Shown here: piece after piece, positions 51,315 through 61,248 of the stretch
Numbering within the stretch: the first letter of the stretch is position 1
How the letters are laid out: every line of letters starts with the position of its first letter
Assembly: GCF_030542105.1 (NCBI RefSeq)
Contig: NZ_JAUOFB010000006.1
Coordinates: forward strand, 107,032-171,031
Direction: 5' to 3'
DNA: 64,000 nt
DNA from: Hymenobacter sp. BT730
Lineage (GTDB): Bacteria > Bacteroidota > Bacteroidia > Cytophagales > Hymenobacteraceae
The notes under the pieces: generated by a model
The model's input: the letters and a program-made list of their open reading frames with translations, nothing else
Databases searched by the model: none
Told to the model about the DNA's origin: nothing
Position numbers and translations under genes: made by a program

Positions 51315-54300
51315 TTAAAAATCGTACCCCAGGGTGAAGTAGAACTTGGGGCCATTCCGCTCATAATCCTCTTCTCCCCAAGCCACATCCAGCTTACCGT
51401 AGAAGCCCAGAATAGTGCTCCGGGCGCCTACACCATAGCCCATCAGTAGTGGGTTGCGGAAGCGCACCACCGTGGCCGAAAAGGCATTACCGTTGCTGGG
51501 CCGGATCTGGGTGTTATAAGAGTTCTTCTCTGTAAAGGGGTTTGCACCGGAGTAAGCGCTGCCAGCATCGCCGAAGGCAGTGAGCTGCAGATTGCGGAAG
51601 AAGCCGGAATAGATGGGCTTGTTAGTGAAGTACTGAATAATGGGAATGCGTAGCTCAGAGTTAAACAGCACGTATTTGGGGCCACTGCGGGCATTATAGT
51701 TGAAGCCGCGCATGTTGGTCACAAATTCCTGGTAGAACACATTGGCCGGCTCCCCCCGAAACACCTCGCTGGCCGGACCATTGTAGCTATTGTTCAGCCA
51801 GTTGTCCATACCACCCAAACGGAAGGTTTTGGGCGACTTACCAAAGAACTCGCCATAGCTGGCGCGGTTAGCCCAGATAATCTGCCGGTGGATTTTCTGA
51901 TAATGCCGCAGATCCACGAAAAACTTATTGAAGCTCTGGTTGACGTCCCGCGTGGCGTGCAGCACTTGTACCCCGGCTTTCATGCGGGTGCCTTCCAGCA
52001 TGTTTACACCGGTAGAAATGGCATTATCAAACACCAGTTCAGAACTGCCGCCCAGGAAGTTTTCCACCACATCCCGATCCGAAAGCTTATCCAGCCGCGT
52101 GGTCCGCACATTTACATAACGGGCCGCTACGCGCACACTCAGGTTAGGCGTAAGCGGATAGGCCAGGCGCGGAGCCACCTCATGGCGGGTAAAACGGGTA
52201 TCACCCAGTTCAGTGCCTACGCTGTAAGACTGTTTCTGATAGCTCAGGCCCCAGTCATAACGGCCGCGCAGGTTAGAATACTCGGTGAAGATGTTGCTGG
52301 TTCGCAGGTCGGTAAGGGCGAAAATCCCGGCCCGGATGCGGTGGTCCTCAAATAAGTCCGACATCGATGCCTGCCCAATCAGCCCCCACCCCAGCAAGGG
52401 GTCTACGTACACAGTAGACACTACTTTATTGATGCTGAACTGCCGGCCGTACCGGATGGGGCCTACCAAGCCAATACCATCGGCAGGGGCCGTAGCGGCT
52501 GCCCGCTGAGCCGTACGCTGTTGGCCACGTATAGGCGTATCTTCCTCATACTGGTAGTCCTGCCCCTGGGTCCGTTGGGTAGTTTTTTGTTGCTGTGTAG
52601 AGTCAGTAGCTATGGGGTGTTGCACGGTATCCTGCACAACCGGGGCGGGGGCCGGCGTAACGGTGGCCGGCTTGGAGCGGTCTTCCAGAATTTCCTGACG
52701 GGCAGTTTTCGAAAGCTGCAGGCCGGCGGGCAGCGGATACGCCGGGTTTAGGAACACAAAGGGGCGGGCACGGTCATTGGCTACATACGCCAGCGTAGAA
52801 GTGGCGGCGCTGTAGTCATAACTGCGCAGGTTGGGCAGCAGGCTGGTAGCCGGGGTACGCTGCTTGGTTGTGAGATTGTAGCGGTAAACGTTGCGCACGC
52901 CGCTTTCCTCACTCAGAAAAAGCACCTCGGTATCAGACAGAGCCCGCGGAGCGCTTTCGTTGGAGATAGTGGCCACCAACGACTCTACCGGCTGCGGACG
53001 ACCATCCAGATGGTACAGAAACAGGTCGTAGTTATTCACTACATACGCAAAGTTGTTCTTCGTCTGCCCCGTGGTATCCATCCAACGGTTAGAGCTGAAC
53101 ACAATGCCCTGTCCATTGGGCAGAAAAGTGGGCTGCACATCATCAAACAAGTCATTGGTAAGCCGCTCCGGCGTGCGGCTACCGCTGCGCAGCAGAAACA
53201 GGTCGTTCTGGCCATTCACGGCCGCACTAAACACTAATGATCTGCCATCGGGTGAGTATTGCAGGCCCATTATCTGCGTATAGCGGCTCAGAATAGTGGA
53301 GCCTTCGCGCCCACTAAATGGTAAGGCTTCCCAAACGCGGGCCAGAATACCGGCCGGGCCGGCATTAGCCGGGCGCAGCCGCAAGCTCATTTCACCCCGG
53401 TCGGTTTCGGCCACGGCCAACTCGCCATTATTGCGCCAGGCCAACACAGGCAAGCGCTGATCTACCTGCTGATCGGGGGTTTTATAGCCGCCGCGGTGCA
53501 CTACGTGCCGGTTGCCGCCGGTAGCAGCATTGCTCACAATTACCCGGTAGCGGCCCCGGTCGTTCATCACGTAGGCCAGCTGACGGCCATCAGGACTGAG
53601 CGCTACCTGCGAGTACTGTACCTCGTGCCGGTTGCGCTTCACCAGCCGGGCTTTACCATCGGGCAGGGTGGTGTAGGGAGTGGTAGCCTGGGCATTCAGC
53701 TGGCGGTAATAGATCAGCCAGTCTTTCAGAAAGGTTTTATACGGCACATTCAGCGAGCTGCTGATGCCAGTCTCTACGTCACGGGTAATGCGCGTGAGGT
53801 TTAGGATATTCTGAATGGAGGTGTAGCCGTAGCGCTCAGCAATGTAGTTCCATACCGACTGCCCAGCCAGTTCGGGGCTGCGGGCGAAGAAGGGGGAAGG
53901 ACGGTTGGCGTCTATCTGCTGCGTCATGTCGCGCATATACTCGTCCATTTCCACGCTCCAGCCCTCGGCGGTATAGGCTGCCGCGCCGGTTATAAACCAA
54001 TCCGGCAATTGCAGCAGGTAGTTGCTTTGGATGACTTCCTTTAAGGAGCCGCCATACATCATGTCGTGCAGCAGTACCCGCGTTACCTGAAAGCTTACGT
54101 CGCGCTTCAGCTGGGTTTGCTGGCCCTGGAAGGCAATCTGCACTTTATCCATGCGCAGCAAATCCGTTTCACCGCCCATCTGGTACTTGTCATCGTTCAG
54201 GCCGATGTTGCTCTGCCGCAAATCCGTGACGGAGTTGTAGAGCATGAGCGTGGTTTTGGAGTAGGGATAATACCCCAACAGCGAGGTGATGCGCTGCAAC

Positions 54301-54551
54301 TCCTTTTCCGCGTACTCGGCCGTGCGCCGGGCCGTAGCCTCGCCGCCGGCGTAGAAATACACGTTGAAGTTGGCCGTGGAGAAATAGCTCCAGTCAAACT
54401 TTTTATACTGAATCCGGACCCGTCCAAACGGCTCCTGCGACGTTTGCGCCACCGTGCCAGTGAGCGTGCTCAACCACAACACGGCCGTCAGTAAGCCAGC
54501 CAGGAAGAGCCAGTGCCGCCGTTGCCGAAAGGAAGTATACAGGTACATCAT
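51315..54551 (-). CDS. Three-part outer-membrane protein: degenerate peptidase, TolB-like propeller, Omp85 barrel
   Basis: About 1078 residues. After a signal peptide (HWLFLAGLLTAVLWLSTLTG) comes an M1/peptidase-MA-like domain (about 50-290): the helix where HExxH is expected reads VTRVLLHDMMYGG, and LPDWFITGAAAYTAEGWS resembles the P-WF-EG-A-Y part of the fold, so the zinc site looks lost. About 300-640 is a TolB/PD40 propeller (YSPDGRSLVFSAAVNGQNDL, FLPNGQGIVFSSNR). After a Pro/Thr/Gln-rich linker, about 700-1078 is an Omp85-type barrel, ending in YFTLGYDF with C-terminal Phe. Start chosen at the first of two adjacent Met (54551). The FAD oxidoreductase ends 21 bases before it. Such fusions are, from memory, common in Bacteroidota, but their job is unknown. 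Confidence 0.88.
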   Translation of the reverse strand: MMYLYTSFRQRRHWLFLAGLLTAVLWLSTLTGTVAQTSQEPFGRVRIQYKKFDWSYFSTANFNVYFYAGGEATARRTAEYAEKELQRITSLLGYYPYSKTTLMLYNSVTDLRQSNIGLNDDKYQMGGETDLLRMDKVQIAFQGQQTQLKRDVSFQVTRVLLHDMMYGGSLKEVIQSNYLLQLPDWFITGAAAYTAEGWSVEMDEYMRDMTQQIDANRPSPFFARSPELAGQSVWNYIAERYGYTSIQNILNLTRITRDVETGISSSLNVPYKTFLKDWLIYYRQLNAQATTPYTTLPDGKARLVKRNRHEVQYSQVALSPDGRQLAYVMNDRGRYRVIVSNAATGGNRHVVHRGGYKTPDQQVDQRLPVLAWRNNGELAVAETDRGEMSLRLRPANAGPAGILARVWEALPFSGREGSTILSRYTQIMGLQYSPDGRSLVFSAAVNGQNDLFLLRSGSRTPERLTNDLFDDVQPTFLPNGQGIVFSSNRWMDTTGQTKNNFAYVVNNYDLFLYHLDGRPQPVESLVATISNESAPRALSDTEVLFLSEESGVRNVYRYNLTTKQRTPATSLLPNLRSYDYSAATSTLAYVANDRARPFVFLNPAYPLPAGLQLSKTARQEILEDRSKPATVTPAPAPVVQDTVQHPIATDSTQQQKTTQRTQGQDYQYEEDTPIRGQQRTAQRAAATAPADGIGLVGPIRYGRQFSINKVVSTVYVDPLLGWGLIGQASMSDLFEDHRIRAGIFALTDLRTSNIFTEYSNLRGRYDWGLSYQKQSYSVGTELGDTRFTRHEVAPRLAYPLTPNLSVRVAARYVNVRTTRLDKLSDRDVVENFLGGSSELVFDNAISTGVNMLEGTRMKAGVQVLHATRDVNQSFNKFFVDLRHYQKIHRQIIWANRASYGEFFGKSPKTFRLGGMDNWLNNSYNGPASEVFRGEPANVFYQEFVTNMRGFNYNARSGPKYVLFNSELRIPIIQYFTNKPIYSGFFRNLQLTAFGDAGSAYSGANPFTEKNSYNTQIRPSNGNAFSATVVRFRNPLLMGYGVGARSTILGFYGKLDVAWGEEDYERNGPKFYFTLGYDF

Positions 54552-54572
54552 CGAGCTAAAGAGCAAAAAATA

Positions 54573-55670
54573 TCAGGAAGATATAACCGCTGCCAGAGAG
54601 GCCGCAGAATAGAACGACTGAAAGCGCTGAATATTGACCTCGGACCACATTTCTGTAGTACCCACCAGCACATCGGCAAAGTGCTCAGCCAGCAGGGGGG
54701 CCATAAGCACACCCTTGGACCCGAAGCCGTTGCATATACTGAGTAAAGGCTCCGCCGGATGCGTGCCCAGTAAGGGTTTTCGGTCGCGCACGGCCGGGCG
54801 TACACCCGCCCACTGCTGCAACACTTCAAACGGCAGGCTGGTTACTTCCGCAAAGCGCTGACTAAGCTCGGTGCGGGCCTCTGCCGTAGTGCCCGCCGCA
54901 AACGGCGGCCAGCGGTAGGTAGCACCCACCCGGAACCGCTCCTGCCCCAGCGGCACCACATAGGCTCCTTTATTTAATACCTGCGCTTCTGATAAACCCG
55001 GGCAATGCACGTCTAGTACCTCGCCCTGGTTGGGGGTAAGTGGCAACCAGCTAAACCACGGATTATATACTGCCCCCGCACCTTCGCAGAAGATAACGCG
55101 GCCAGCCTGCACCGTATCGGCATAGCTGACGTCCGTGGCATTGATAACAAGATGCTCCGGGGCGAAAGTTTCCACGCGCAGCCAGCCTTCTGCTACGCCT
55201 TTTTTAGCCTGAGCGGACAGCATTTCCCGCACCTGCACATACCCGCCTCCGCGGATACGCATGCCACCAAAATCCTGCCGCACGCCCGGTAATGGGGGGA
55301 GCTCCGCGCTAAGCTCTTCCACAAACTCCTGCCAGGGGTGGTCGGCGCTGCGGGCCATGGCGTTGTTCTGATCCGCTACCGAGGAAAACAGCTTCAGAAT
55401 GGGCATTAGATGGAGAAACGATTCGCCCAATTCCTGCTCCAGGCTTTGGTAGTAGTGAATGGCAGCGGGTAGAAATTCGGCTACCCGCCAACCCAGCGCC
55501 AGGCGCTTACCAGCCACGGGGTTCAGTAGTCCGGCTGCCACATTGGAAGCCGTATCCACCGGCGCCGCATCCAGCACCAGCACGCGGTGGCCGCGACGGC
55601 GCAGTACGGTAGCTAGCGTAGCACCGGCCAGTCCGTGGCCTACGAGCAGATAATCGTAGTACTCCCTCAT
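54573..55670 (-). CDS. FAD-dependent oxidoreductase, DAO family
   Basis: A 365-residue flavoenzyme from the ATG at 55670. The dinucleotide motif is YDYLLVGHGLAGATLATVLR; the FAD fold continues with VLVLDAAPVDTASNVAAGLL and ends with ICNGFGSKGVLMAPLLAEHF, the DAO C-terminal FAD loop. AGVRPAVRDRKPLLGTHP is like MnmC and glycine oxidase. It could oxidise an amine or amino acid; the substrate is not identifiable. The longer frame to 55799 crosses the promoter region of the divergent MBL gene and is rejected. It probably forms an operon with the outer-membrane gene behind it. Confidence 0.9.
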   Translation of the reverse strand: MREYYDYLLVGHGLAGATLATVLRRRGHRVLVLDAAPVDTASNVAAGLLNPVAGKRLALGWRVAEFLPAAIHYYQSLEQELGESFLHLMPILKLFSSVADQNNAMARSADHPWQEFVEELSAELPPLPGVRQDFGGMRIRGGGYVQVREMLSAQAKKGVAEGWLRVETFAPEHLVINATDVSYADTVQAGRVIFCEGAGAVYNPWFSWLPLTPNQGEVLDVHCPGLSEAQVLNKGAYVVPLGQERFRVGATYRWPPFAAGTTAEARTELSQRFAEVTSLPFEVLQQWAGVRPAVRDRKPLLGTHPAEPLLSICNGFGSKGVLMAPLLAEHFADVLVGTTEMWSEVNIQRFQSFYSAASLAAVISS

Positions 55671-55755
55671 GCGGCCAAGGTACACAAGTACGGCCCGAAT
55701 GTGTAACTTACCTCGCCATTGAGCCCGTTTTTGGGCTGATTTCAGACTTTTCTGC

Positions 55756-56391
55756 ATGCTTGTTTCCGGGTTTACCTTCAACGCCTTTTCCGAAAACACT
55801 TACCTCCTGCACGACGATACCAAAGAGTGCGTCATTGTAGATCCGGGCTGCTACTCAGCCGCCGAGCAGCAGGCCCTGCAGCAGTACATTGAGGAGCATC
55901 AGCTACGGGTAGTATTGCTGCTGAATACGCACGCCCACATCGACCATGTGCTAGGCAACCGGTTTATAATGGATACTTATAAAGTACCCTTCCTGCTGCA
56001 TGAGGCCGATTTTGCTACCCTGCGCTCCGTAGAAGCTTACGCGCCGGCCTACGGCTTTGCGCAATACCAGCCGGCTGAGCCGACGGGCGCACTTACCCCG
56101 GAAGAACCCATACGCTTTGGCCAGACTGAGTTGGAAGTGCGCTTCACACCGGGCCACGCTCCCGGCCACGTGGTGTTCTACCATGCCCCCACGCAGACGG
56201 TCATCGGCGGCGACGTGCTGTTCCAGGGTAGCATTGGCCGCACCGACCTGCCGGGCGGCGACTACGCCACGCTCATCAACAGCATTAAAACGCAGTTGCT
56301 CACCCTCCCTGATGAGGTAACGGTGTACCCCGGCCACGGCCCGGCTACCACCATTGGCGCAGAGCGCCGTTCGAACCCGTTCCTGCAGTAA
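55756..56391 (+). CDS. Metallo-beta-lactamase-fold hydrolase (glyoxalase II-like)
   Basis: A 211-residue enzyme. The zinc motif NTHAHIDHVLGN is the HxHxDH signature. GHAPGHVVFY gives the next His, GDVLFQGSIGRTDLPGG the bridging Asp, and VYPGHGPATTI the last His. The arrangement is that of the YcbL/glyoxalase II-like subfamily. Cytoplasmic. The true substrate (hydroxyacyl-glutathione or other thioester) is uncertain, since Bacteroidota often lack glutathione. Confidence 0.93.
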   Translation: MLVSGFTFNAFSENTYLLHDDTKECVIVDPGCYSAAEQQALQQYIEEHQLRVVLLLNTHAHIDHVLGNRFIMDTYKVPFLLHEADFATLRSVEAYAPAYGFAQYQPAEPTGALTPEEPIRFGQTELEVRFTPGHAPGHVVFYHAPTQTVIGGDVLFQGSIGRTDLPGGDYATLINSIKTQLLTLPDEVTVYPGHGPATTIGAERRSNPFLQ

Positions 56392-56436
56392 GGGACAATT
56401 ATTCCCATACTTTCTACCACCACCAAGACTCTTCCC

Positions 56437-57132
56437 TTGAAACGACACCTTCCCAACGCCGTTACCTGTCTTAATTTATTTGCGGGCTGCCTGGCGCTGG
56501 AACAGATTTTTGCGGGTAATCCGCAGGCGGCAGCTTACTTAGTAGGTATTGCGGCGCTGTTTGATTTTGTGGATGGCTTGCTTGCCAGGGCACTGCACGT
56601 CAGTTCGCCGATTGGCAAAGACCTCGACTCACTGGCGGATATGGTTTCGTTTGGGGTGGTGCCAGGCGCTTTCTTGTTTACACTTCTGCAGCAGGCGCTT
56701 CCCGCCGCAGGCCTACCCGCATGGCTGGCCTATGCGGGTTTTATCGTCACGGTATTTTCAGGGCTGCGGCTGGCTAAGTTCAATAATGATACCCGGCAGA
56801 CCACCTCCTTTATTGGTTTGCCCACGCCAGCCAACACGCTGCTGGTGGCTTCGCTGCCGCTTATTCTGGCAAACGATACTTTCGGCCTTACCTCCTATAT
56901 TCTGAACCCGTGGGTACTGCTGCCGCTCTCACTGCTGCTGTCTTATCTGCTGGTAGCCGAAATCCCGCTATTTGCGCTTAAATTCAAAAACATGAGCTGG
57001 CAGGACAATTCCCTACGTTTCATTTTTGTGCTGCTGGCTCTGGGCCTGGTATTGTTACTTCAGGCCACCGCTATTCCTCTGATTGTCTTGTTATACGTGG
57101 CCCTATCCATGCTAAAACCCAGCTATAGCTAG
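56437..57132 (+). CDS. pssA: CDP-diacylglycerol-serine O-phosphatidyltransferase
   Basis: Makes phosphatidylserine, the precursor of phosphatidylethanolamine. 231 residues, about seven membrane helices. The CDP-alcohol motif is complete: DGLLARALHVSSPIGKDLDS, then the last Asp in LADMVSFG. The start MKRHLPNAVTCLNLFAGC is at a TTG codon, 45 bases after the MBL gene stop. The PssA assignment rather than PgsA rests on the PNAVTCLNLFAGC beginning, which is typical of PssA. Confidence 0.92.
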   Translation: MKRHLPNAVTCLNLFAGCLALEQIFAGNPQAAAYLVGIAALFDFVDGLLARALHVSSPIGKDLDSLADMVSFGVVPGAFLFTLLQQALPAAGLPAWLAYAGFIVTVFSGLRLAKFNNDTRQTTSFIGLPTPANTLLVASLPLILANDTFGLTSYILNPWVLLPLSLLLSYLLVAEIPLFALKFKNMSWQDNSLRFIFVLLALGLVLLLQATAIPLIVLLYVALSMLKPSYS

Positions 57133-57261
57133 GCTACACAATAAACTCCCTGAAAGGCAGTTACTATCGGAAGGCAGGAATGAACCGTCGGTGTGGCGTA
57201 GCTGTTCCTAACGCCTCTCCCCTGCTCGTTTATCTTGCTCTTGCCGCTGATTTAAACCTCT

Positions 57262-60200
57262 ATGCCCCGTCGTCCGCTGTTGCTGCTGCTTTGGATGCTG
57301 CTGGGCTGGTCGTGGGCCGGACAGGCACAGACTCCCGATGACCACGCGCTGCGGGTAGCGCTGCATTGGCAAGGCACCGAAACCGTTTACCTGCCCCAGG
57401 GCCGCACCAGGCAGGTTCCTACGTTTGCAGAAGCGGGTTTCCGGCCTGGTCAGTTGCTACCCTTTTATCAGTTTAGTGTTGATGGCCGGGTGGCTACGGA
57501 TGAGTTGCAAGATGCCGTGTACGAGCCACTGACTGCGGCCGAAATAAAAGCGCTAGGCACTGCTCCTATTGCCGGCACATCAGAGCTTCGCCGCGCCAGT
57601 GGCATGGAGAATCGGCAGGCCCGTACCCTTCTTACTCTTACACCTCTGCGCCGCAATGCTGGCACGGGGCAAGTGGAAAAGCTGATTTCGTTTACCTACT
57701 CCTACACCATTCAGCCGGCAACGCAAGCCCTGCGCCGGGGCGGTGCCCATGTCTACGCAGCTAACTCTGTACTAAGCCAAGGCCAATGGTACAAAATTGG
57801 TGTACCCGCTAGTGGTATTTATAAGCTGGACAAAGCTACCCTACGCACCTTGGGCCTGGATGTGCAGACCCTGGACCCGCGCCGTCTGCAGCTTTACGGC
57901 AACGCTACCGGCCAGCTCCCCCAGCTCAATAGCGCCCCTCGCCCTGATGACCTGGTGGAAAATGCCATCTACGTATCCGGCAACAACGACGCAACTTTTA
58001 ACGACGAGGAGTATGTGCTTTTCTATGCGCGAGGACCCCATACCTGGGAGCCCAACCCCAGCAGCCCGCGCACCTTTCGGCATCTTTACCATACCTATAC
58101 CGATACCGCTTATTACTTCCTGACGGTAGGAGTTGTCCCCGGCCGCCGTGTAGCACCGGCAGCCACCATTACTGGCACGCCCACCGCCACCGTCACCGCC
58201 TTTCCCGATCATCAGTTTCATGAAATTGATCTGGTAAACCTGCTTAAATCGGGCCGCCAGTGGCTGGGCGAAGGGTTTGACGCTGGTACCACACAAAAGG
58301 ATTTTTCCTTTTCCTTTCCTGATCTGGTAGCCAATGAACCCGTATCCGTTACCAGCCTCACCGTAGCCACTGCCAATACAACTACGTCTTTCCAAGTGGC
58401 GCTTAACGGGCAACCTATCGGCTCCCAGTCTATTGCCAGGCTAAGCGGCGACTACTTTCCAGAAGCCGCTAACCTGCAGTTGTCCACCTTTACCAGTTCC
58501 GCTCCCAGTACCACCGAGTTAAAAGTAAGTCTGACTTATAACGCCGGCGGCGACTTCTCAGCGAAAGGCTACCTCGATTACCTGGAAATTACTGCCTGGC
58601 GCAAACTGCGCTTGAGTGGTTCAGCCCTGGAATTTCGCGCCTTGGCTAATGCTACGGCTGGTACTATACAGGAATTTGTGCTGGAGAATGGCGCCAGTGC
58701 CACCGTGTGGGATGTTACCAATCCGCGTCGGGCGCAGGAGCGGCCGTTAACCAATGGCACCTTTCTGGCTCCGGCCGATTCTCTTCGGGAATTTGTGGCT
58801 TTCACTGGCAGCAGCTTCCCGCTGCCCCGCCTGTTCGGCCGTGTAGCCAATCAGAACTTACATGCCCTCAGCCAGGGTAACCAGCTGGATGCGGTAATTG
58901 TAACTCATCCGATTTTTCGGGCAGAAGCTGAGCGGCTGGCCGCACACCGCCTCCGCCACGACGGCCTGCAAATGCAGGTGGTCACCACCGAGCAGGTGTA
59001 TAATGAGTTCAGTTCCGGCGGTCAGGACATCACCGCCATCCGCGACTTTATGAAGATGGTCTACGAGGCTAACCAGCGGCCTGCTGGCTCGGCACGCATG
59101 GCCTTGCTTCTCTTCGGTGATGCTTCCTACGACTACAAAGCCGACCCCGGCAATGACCCCAAATTTCTGCCTGAATACTGGTCTCAGCGGCAGATAACCG
59201 ACAAGAATAACCAAAACTACGTCCCGGTTTACGAATCCTACGAGTCGTTTGCCCGCATTTTTCCCCGCGCTTTCAACGATGGTATCTCCTTTTCTTCGGA
59301 TGACTATTTCGGCCTGCTGGACGACAATGAAGGCGAATGGAAAGAAAGTTATGAAGCTGATATAGAGCTGCTAGATATTGGCATAGGCCGTCTGCCGGTG
59401 CGTACCCCTAACGGCGAGCCGCACTCTACCGCCCAGGCCCGCCTGGTAGTGGATAAGCTAATTGCCTACGATCAGCCTACCAGCTTTGGCAAGTGGCGCA
59501 ACCGTATCACCTTCGTTTCGGATGATGGGGATTCCAACCTGCACTTACGCGGCGCTGAGCTATTGGCCAACCAGATAATGAAGCAGGAGCCGGCCTACAA
59601 TGTGCACAAGGTGTACCTGGATATGTATCCGCAGGTAGTGGTAGCTGGTGGTCAACGCTCACCGGAAGCAGCCCGTGCCATTGACCAAAGCCTGGAGGAA
59701 GGCTCCCTGCTGATAAACTATACCGGGCATGGCGGCCCCAAGGCGTGGAGCGATGAACAGATTTTTACCATCGAATCCATTAAAAAGCTGCAGAATACGC
59801 AGCGGCTGGCCTTTCTGCTCACTGCCACCTGTGACTTCAGTACGTATGATGACCCCGGTTTTGACTCCGCCGGGGAGGTAGCACTGACTGATGTAGCGGG
59901 CGGCGCCATTGGCCTGCTTACTACTACCCGCGTCGTCTTATCTGGCAATAATTCTCTGCTGAATCAGCAGTTTTTTAATGCCGTCTTTAAAGAAGAAAAC
60001 GGTCGACTACCAAGCTTAGGTGAGGTCATGATCCGCACTAAAAACCAGAGCGTTTCGGGTGCTTACAACCGCAACTTTGCCTTACTCGGCGACCCTTCTA
60101 TGCGGCTGGCCTATCCAAACTATACTACTACGCTGCGCGAGCTGAACCACCACGCCATAACCACCACACCAACGGATACGCTCAAGGCTATGTCTACGGT

Positions 60201-61212
60201 GGCGTTGGCGGGGGACGTAACTGACCGGTCCGGCGCGCTGGCCTCTTCCTTTTCCGGTACGGTACAGGTAACCGTGCTAGATAAGCCTGCACCAGTGGTT
60301 ACCTTGGGCAATGAGCCTAACGATGGGCAGCAAACGGTGCAGGTACAGGAAAGTGTGCTCTACGATGGTAAAGCCACGGTGCGTGACGGCCGCTTCCAAC
60401 TGGAGTTTATGGTGCCGCGCGACATCAACTACAACATTGGGCCCGGTAAAATCAGCCTGTATGCGGCCGCGCCTCAGTTGGGCCTGGATGCGCATGGTGC
60501 CAATAAAGATGTCTTGGTAGGCAGTGTAGCCTCCGATATAAAGACCGATACCATTCCACCCGTAGTACAGCTGTTTCTGGATTCAGAATCTTTCGTTTTT
60601 GGCGGCCTTACCGGTTCTGAATCCATGCTCTTGGCCCAGCTCAGCGACAGTAGCGGTATTAACACAGCCGGCGCCGGCATTGGCCATGAAATAACCGCTG
60701 TACTGGACAACGACCCCAGCAAGCTCCTCGTTTTAAACAGCTACTATACCGCCGATGTCGATAACTTCCGTAGTGGCCGCGTACGGTACTTACTAAAAGA
60801 TCTGGCCCCCGGCCCGCACGTATTGCGCCTAAAAGCCTGGGATACCTTCAACAACTCCACGGAGCAGGAATTGGAATTCATTGTAGTACGTAACGAAAAG
60901 CTGGCGCTGGAGCACATCCTGAACTATCCTAATCCGTTTGCGACCACCACTACGTTTCACTTCGACCACAACCGCCATGGTGAGGATCTGGACGTACAGG
61001 TGCAGATTTTCACCGTCACTGGTAAGTTAATTCGTACTCTGGCCACCTCAATCCCGACCAGCCCTGCTCACGTAGGTACGCTCAGCTGGGATGGGCGTGA
61101 TGAATTTAATGACCAAGTTGCGCGTGGCGTGTATCTATATCGGCTTCATGTTCGTTCTCCCCGCGACGGTGCGCAGGTAAGTAAGTTTGAAAAACTTGTC
61201 CTCTTGCGTTAA
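57262..61212 (+). CDS. porU: Type IX secretion sortase PorU (peptidase C25 family)
   Basis: A 1316-residue exported enzyme, start ATG with signal peptide RPLLLLLWMLLGWSWAGQ. It removes the CTD of cargo and attaches it to the surface. The C25 gingipain-like domain spans roughly 520-950: His823 in NYTGHGGPKAWSDE and Cys857 in LTATCDFSTYDDPG form the catalytic pair. Earlier is the N-terminal pro-like domain (SQGQWYKIGVPASGIYKLDK). The C-terminus has a CTD-like ending (NYPNPFATTTTFHF ... VARGVYLYRLHVRS), which PorU keeps. The porV gene follows directly on the same strand, as in other Bacteroidota. Confidence 0.96.
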   Translation: MPRRPLLLLLWMLLGWSWAGQAQTPDDHALRVALHWQGTETVYLPQGRTRQVPTFAEAGFRPGQLLPFYQFSVDGRVATDELQDAVYEPLTAAEIKALGTAPIAGTSELRRASGMENRQARTLLTLTPLRRNAGTGQVEKLISFTYSYTIQPATQALRRGGAHVYAANSVLSQGQWYKIGVPASGIYKLDKATLRTLGLDVQTLDPRRLQLYGNATGQLPQLNSAPRPDDLVENAIYVSGNNDATFNDEEYVLFYARGPHTWEPNPSSPRTFRHLYHTYTDTAYYFLTVGVVPGRRVAPAATITGTPTATVTAFPDHQFHEIDLVNLLKSGRQWLGEGFDAGTTQKDFSFSFPDLVANEPVSVTSLTVATANTTTSFQVALNGQPIGSQSIARLSGDYFPEAANLQLSTFTSSAPSTTELKVSLTYNAGGDFSAKGYLDYLEITAWRKLRLSGSALEFRALANATAGTIQEFVLENGASATVWDVTNPRRAQERPLTNGTFLAPADSLREFVAFTGSSFPLPRLFGRVANQNLHALSQGNQLDAVIVTHPIFRAEAERLAAHRLRHDGLQMQVVTTEQVYNEFSSGGQDITAIRDFMKMVYEANQRPAGSARMALLLFGDASYDYKADPGNDPKFLPEYWSQRQITDKNNQNYVPVYESYESFARIFPRAFNDGISFSSDDYFGLLDDNEGEWKESYEADIELLDIGIGRLPVRTPNGEPHSTAQARLVVDKLIAYDQPTSFGKWRNRITFVSDDGDSNLHLRGAELLANQIMKQEPAYNVHKVYLDMYPQVVVAGGQRSPEAARAIDQSLEEGSLLINYTGHGGPKAWSDEQIFTIESIKKLQNTQRLAFLLTATCDFSTYDDPGFDSAGEVALTDVAGGAIGLLTTTRVVLSGNNSLLNQQFFNAVFKEENGRLPSLGEVMIRTKNQSVSGAYNRNFALLGDPSMRLAYPNYTTTLRELNHHAITTTPTDTLKAMSTVALAGDVTDRSGALASSFSGTVQVTVLDKPAPVVTLGNEPNDGQQTVQVQESVLYDGKATVRDGRFQLEFMVPRDINYNIGPGKISLYAAAPQLGLDAHGANKDVLVGSVASDIKTDTIPPVVQLFLDSESFVFGGLTGSESMLLAQLSDSSGINTAGAGIGHEITAVLDNDPSKLLVLNSYYTADVDNFRSGRVRYLLKDLAPGPHVLRLKAWDTFNNSTEQELEFIVVRNEKLALEHILNYPNPFATTTTFHFDHNRHGEDLDVQVQIFTVTGKLIRTLATSIPTSPAHVGTLSWDGRDEFNDQVARGVYLYRLHVRSPRDGAQVSKFEKLVLLR

Positions 61213-61248
61213 CCTGTTTACTTGCATCTCCATTACCCACCTTTTCTA

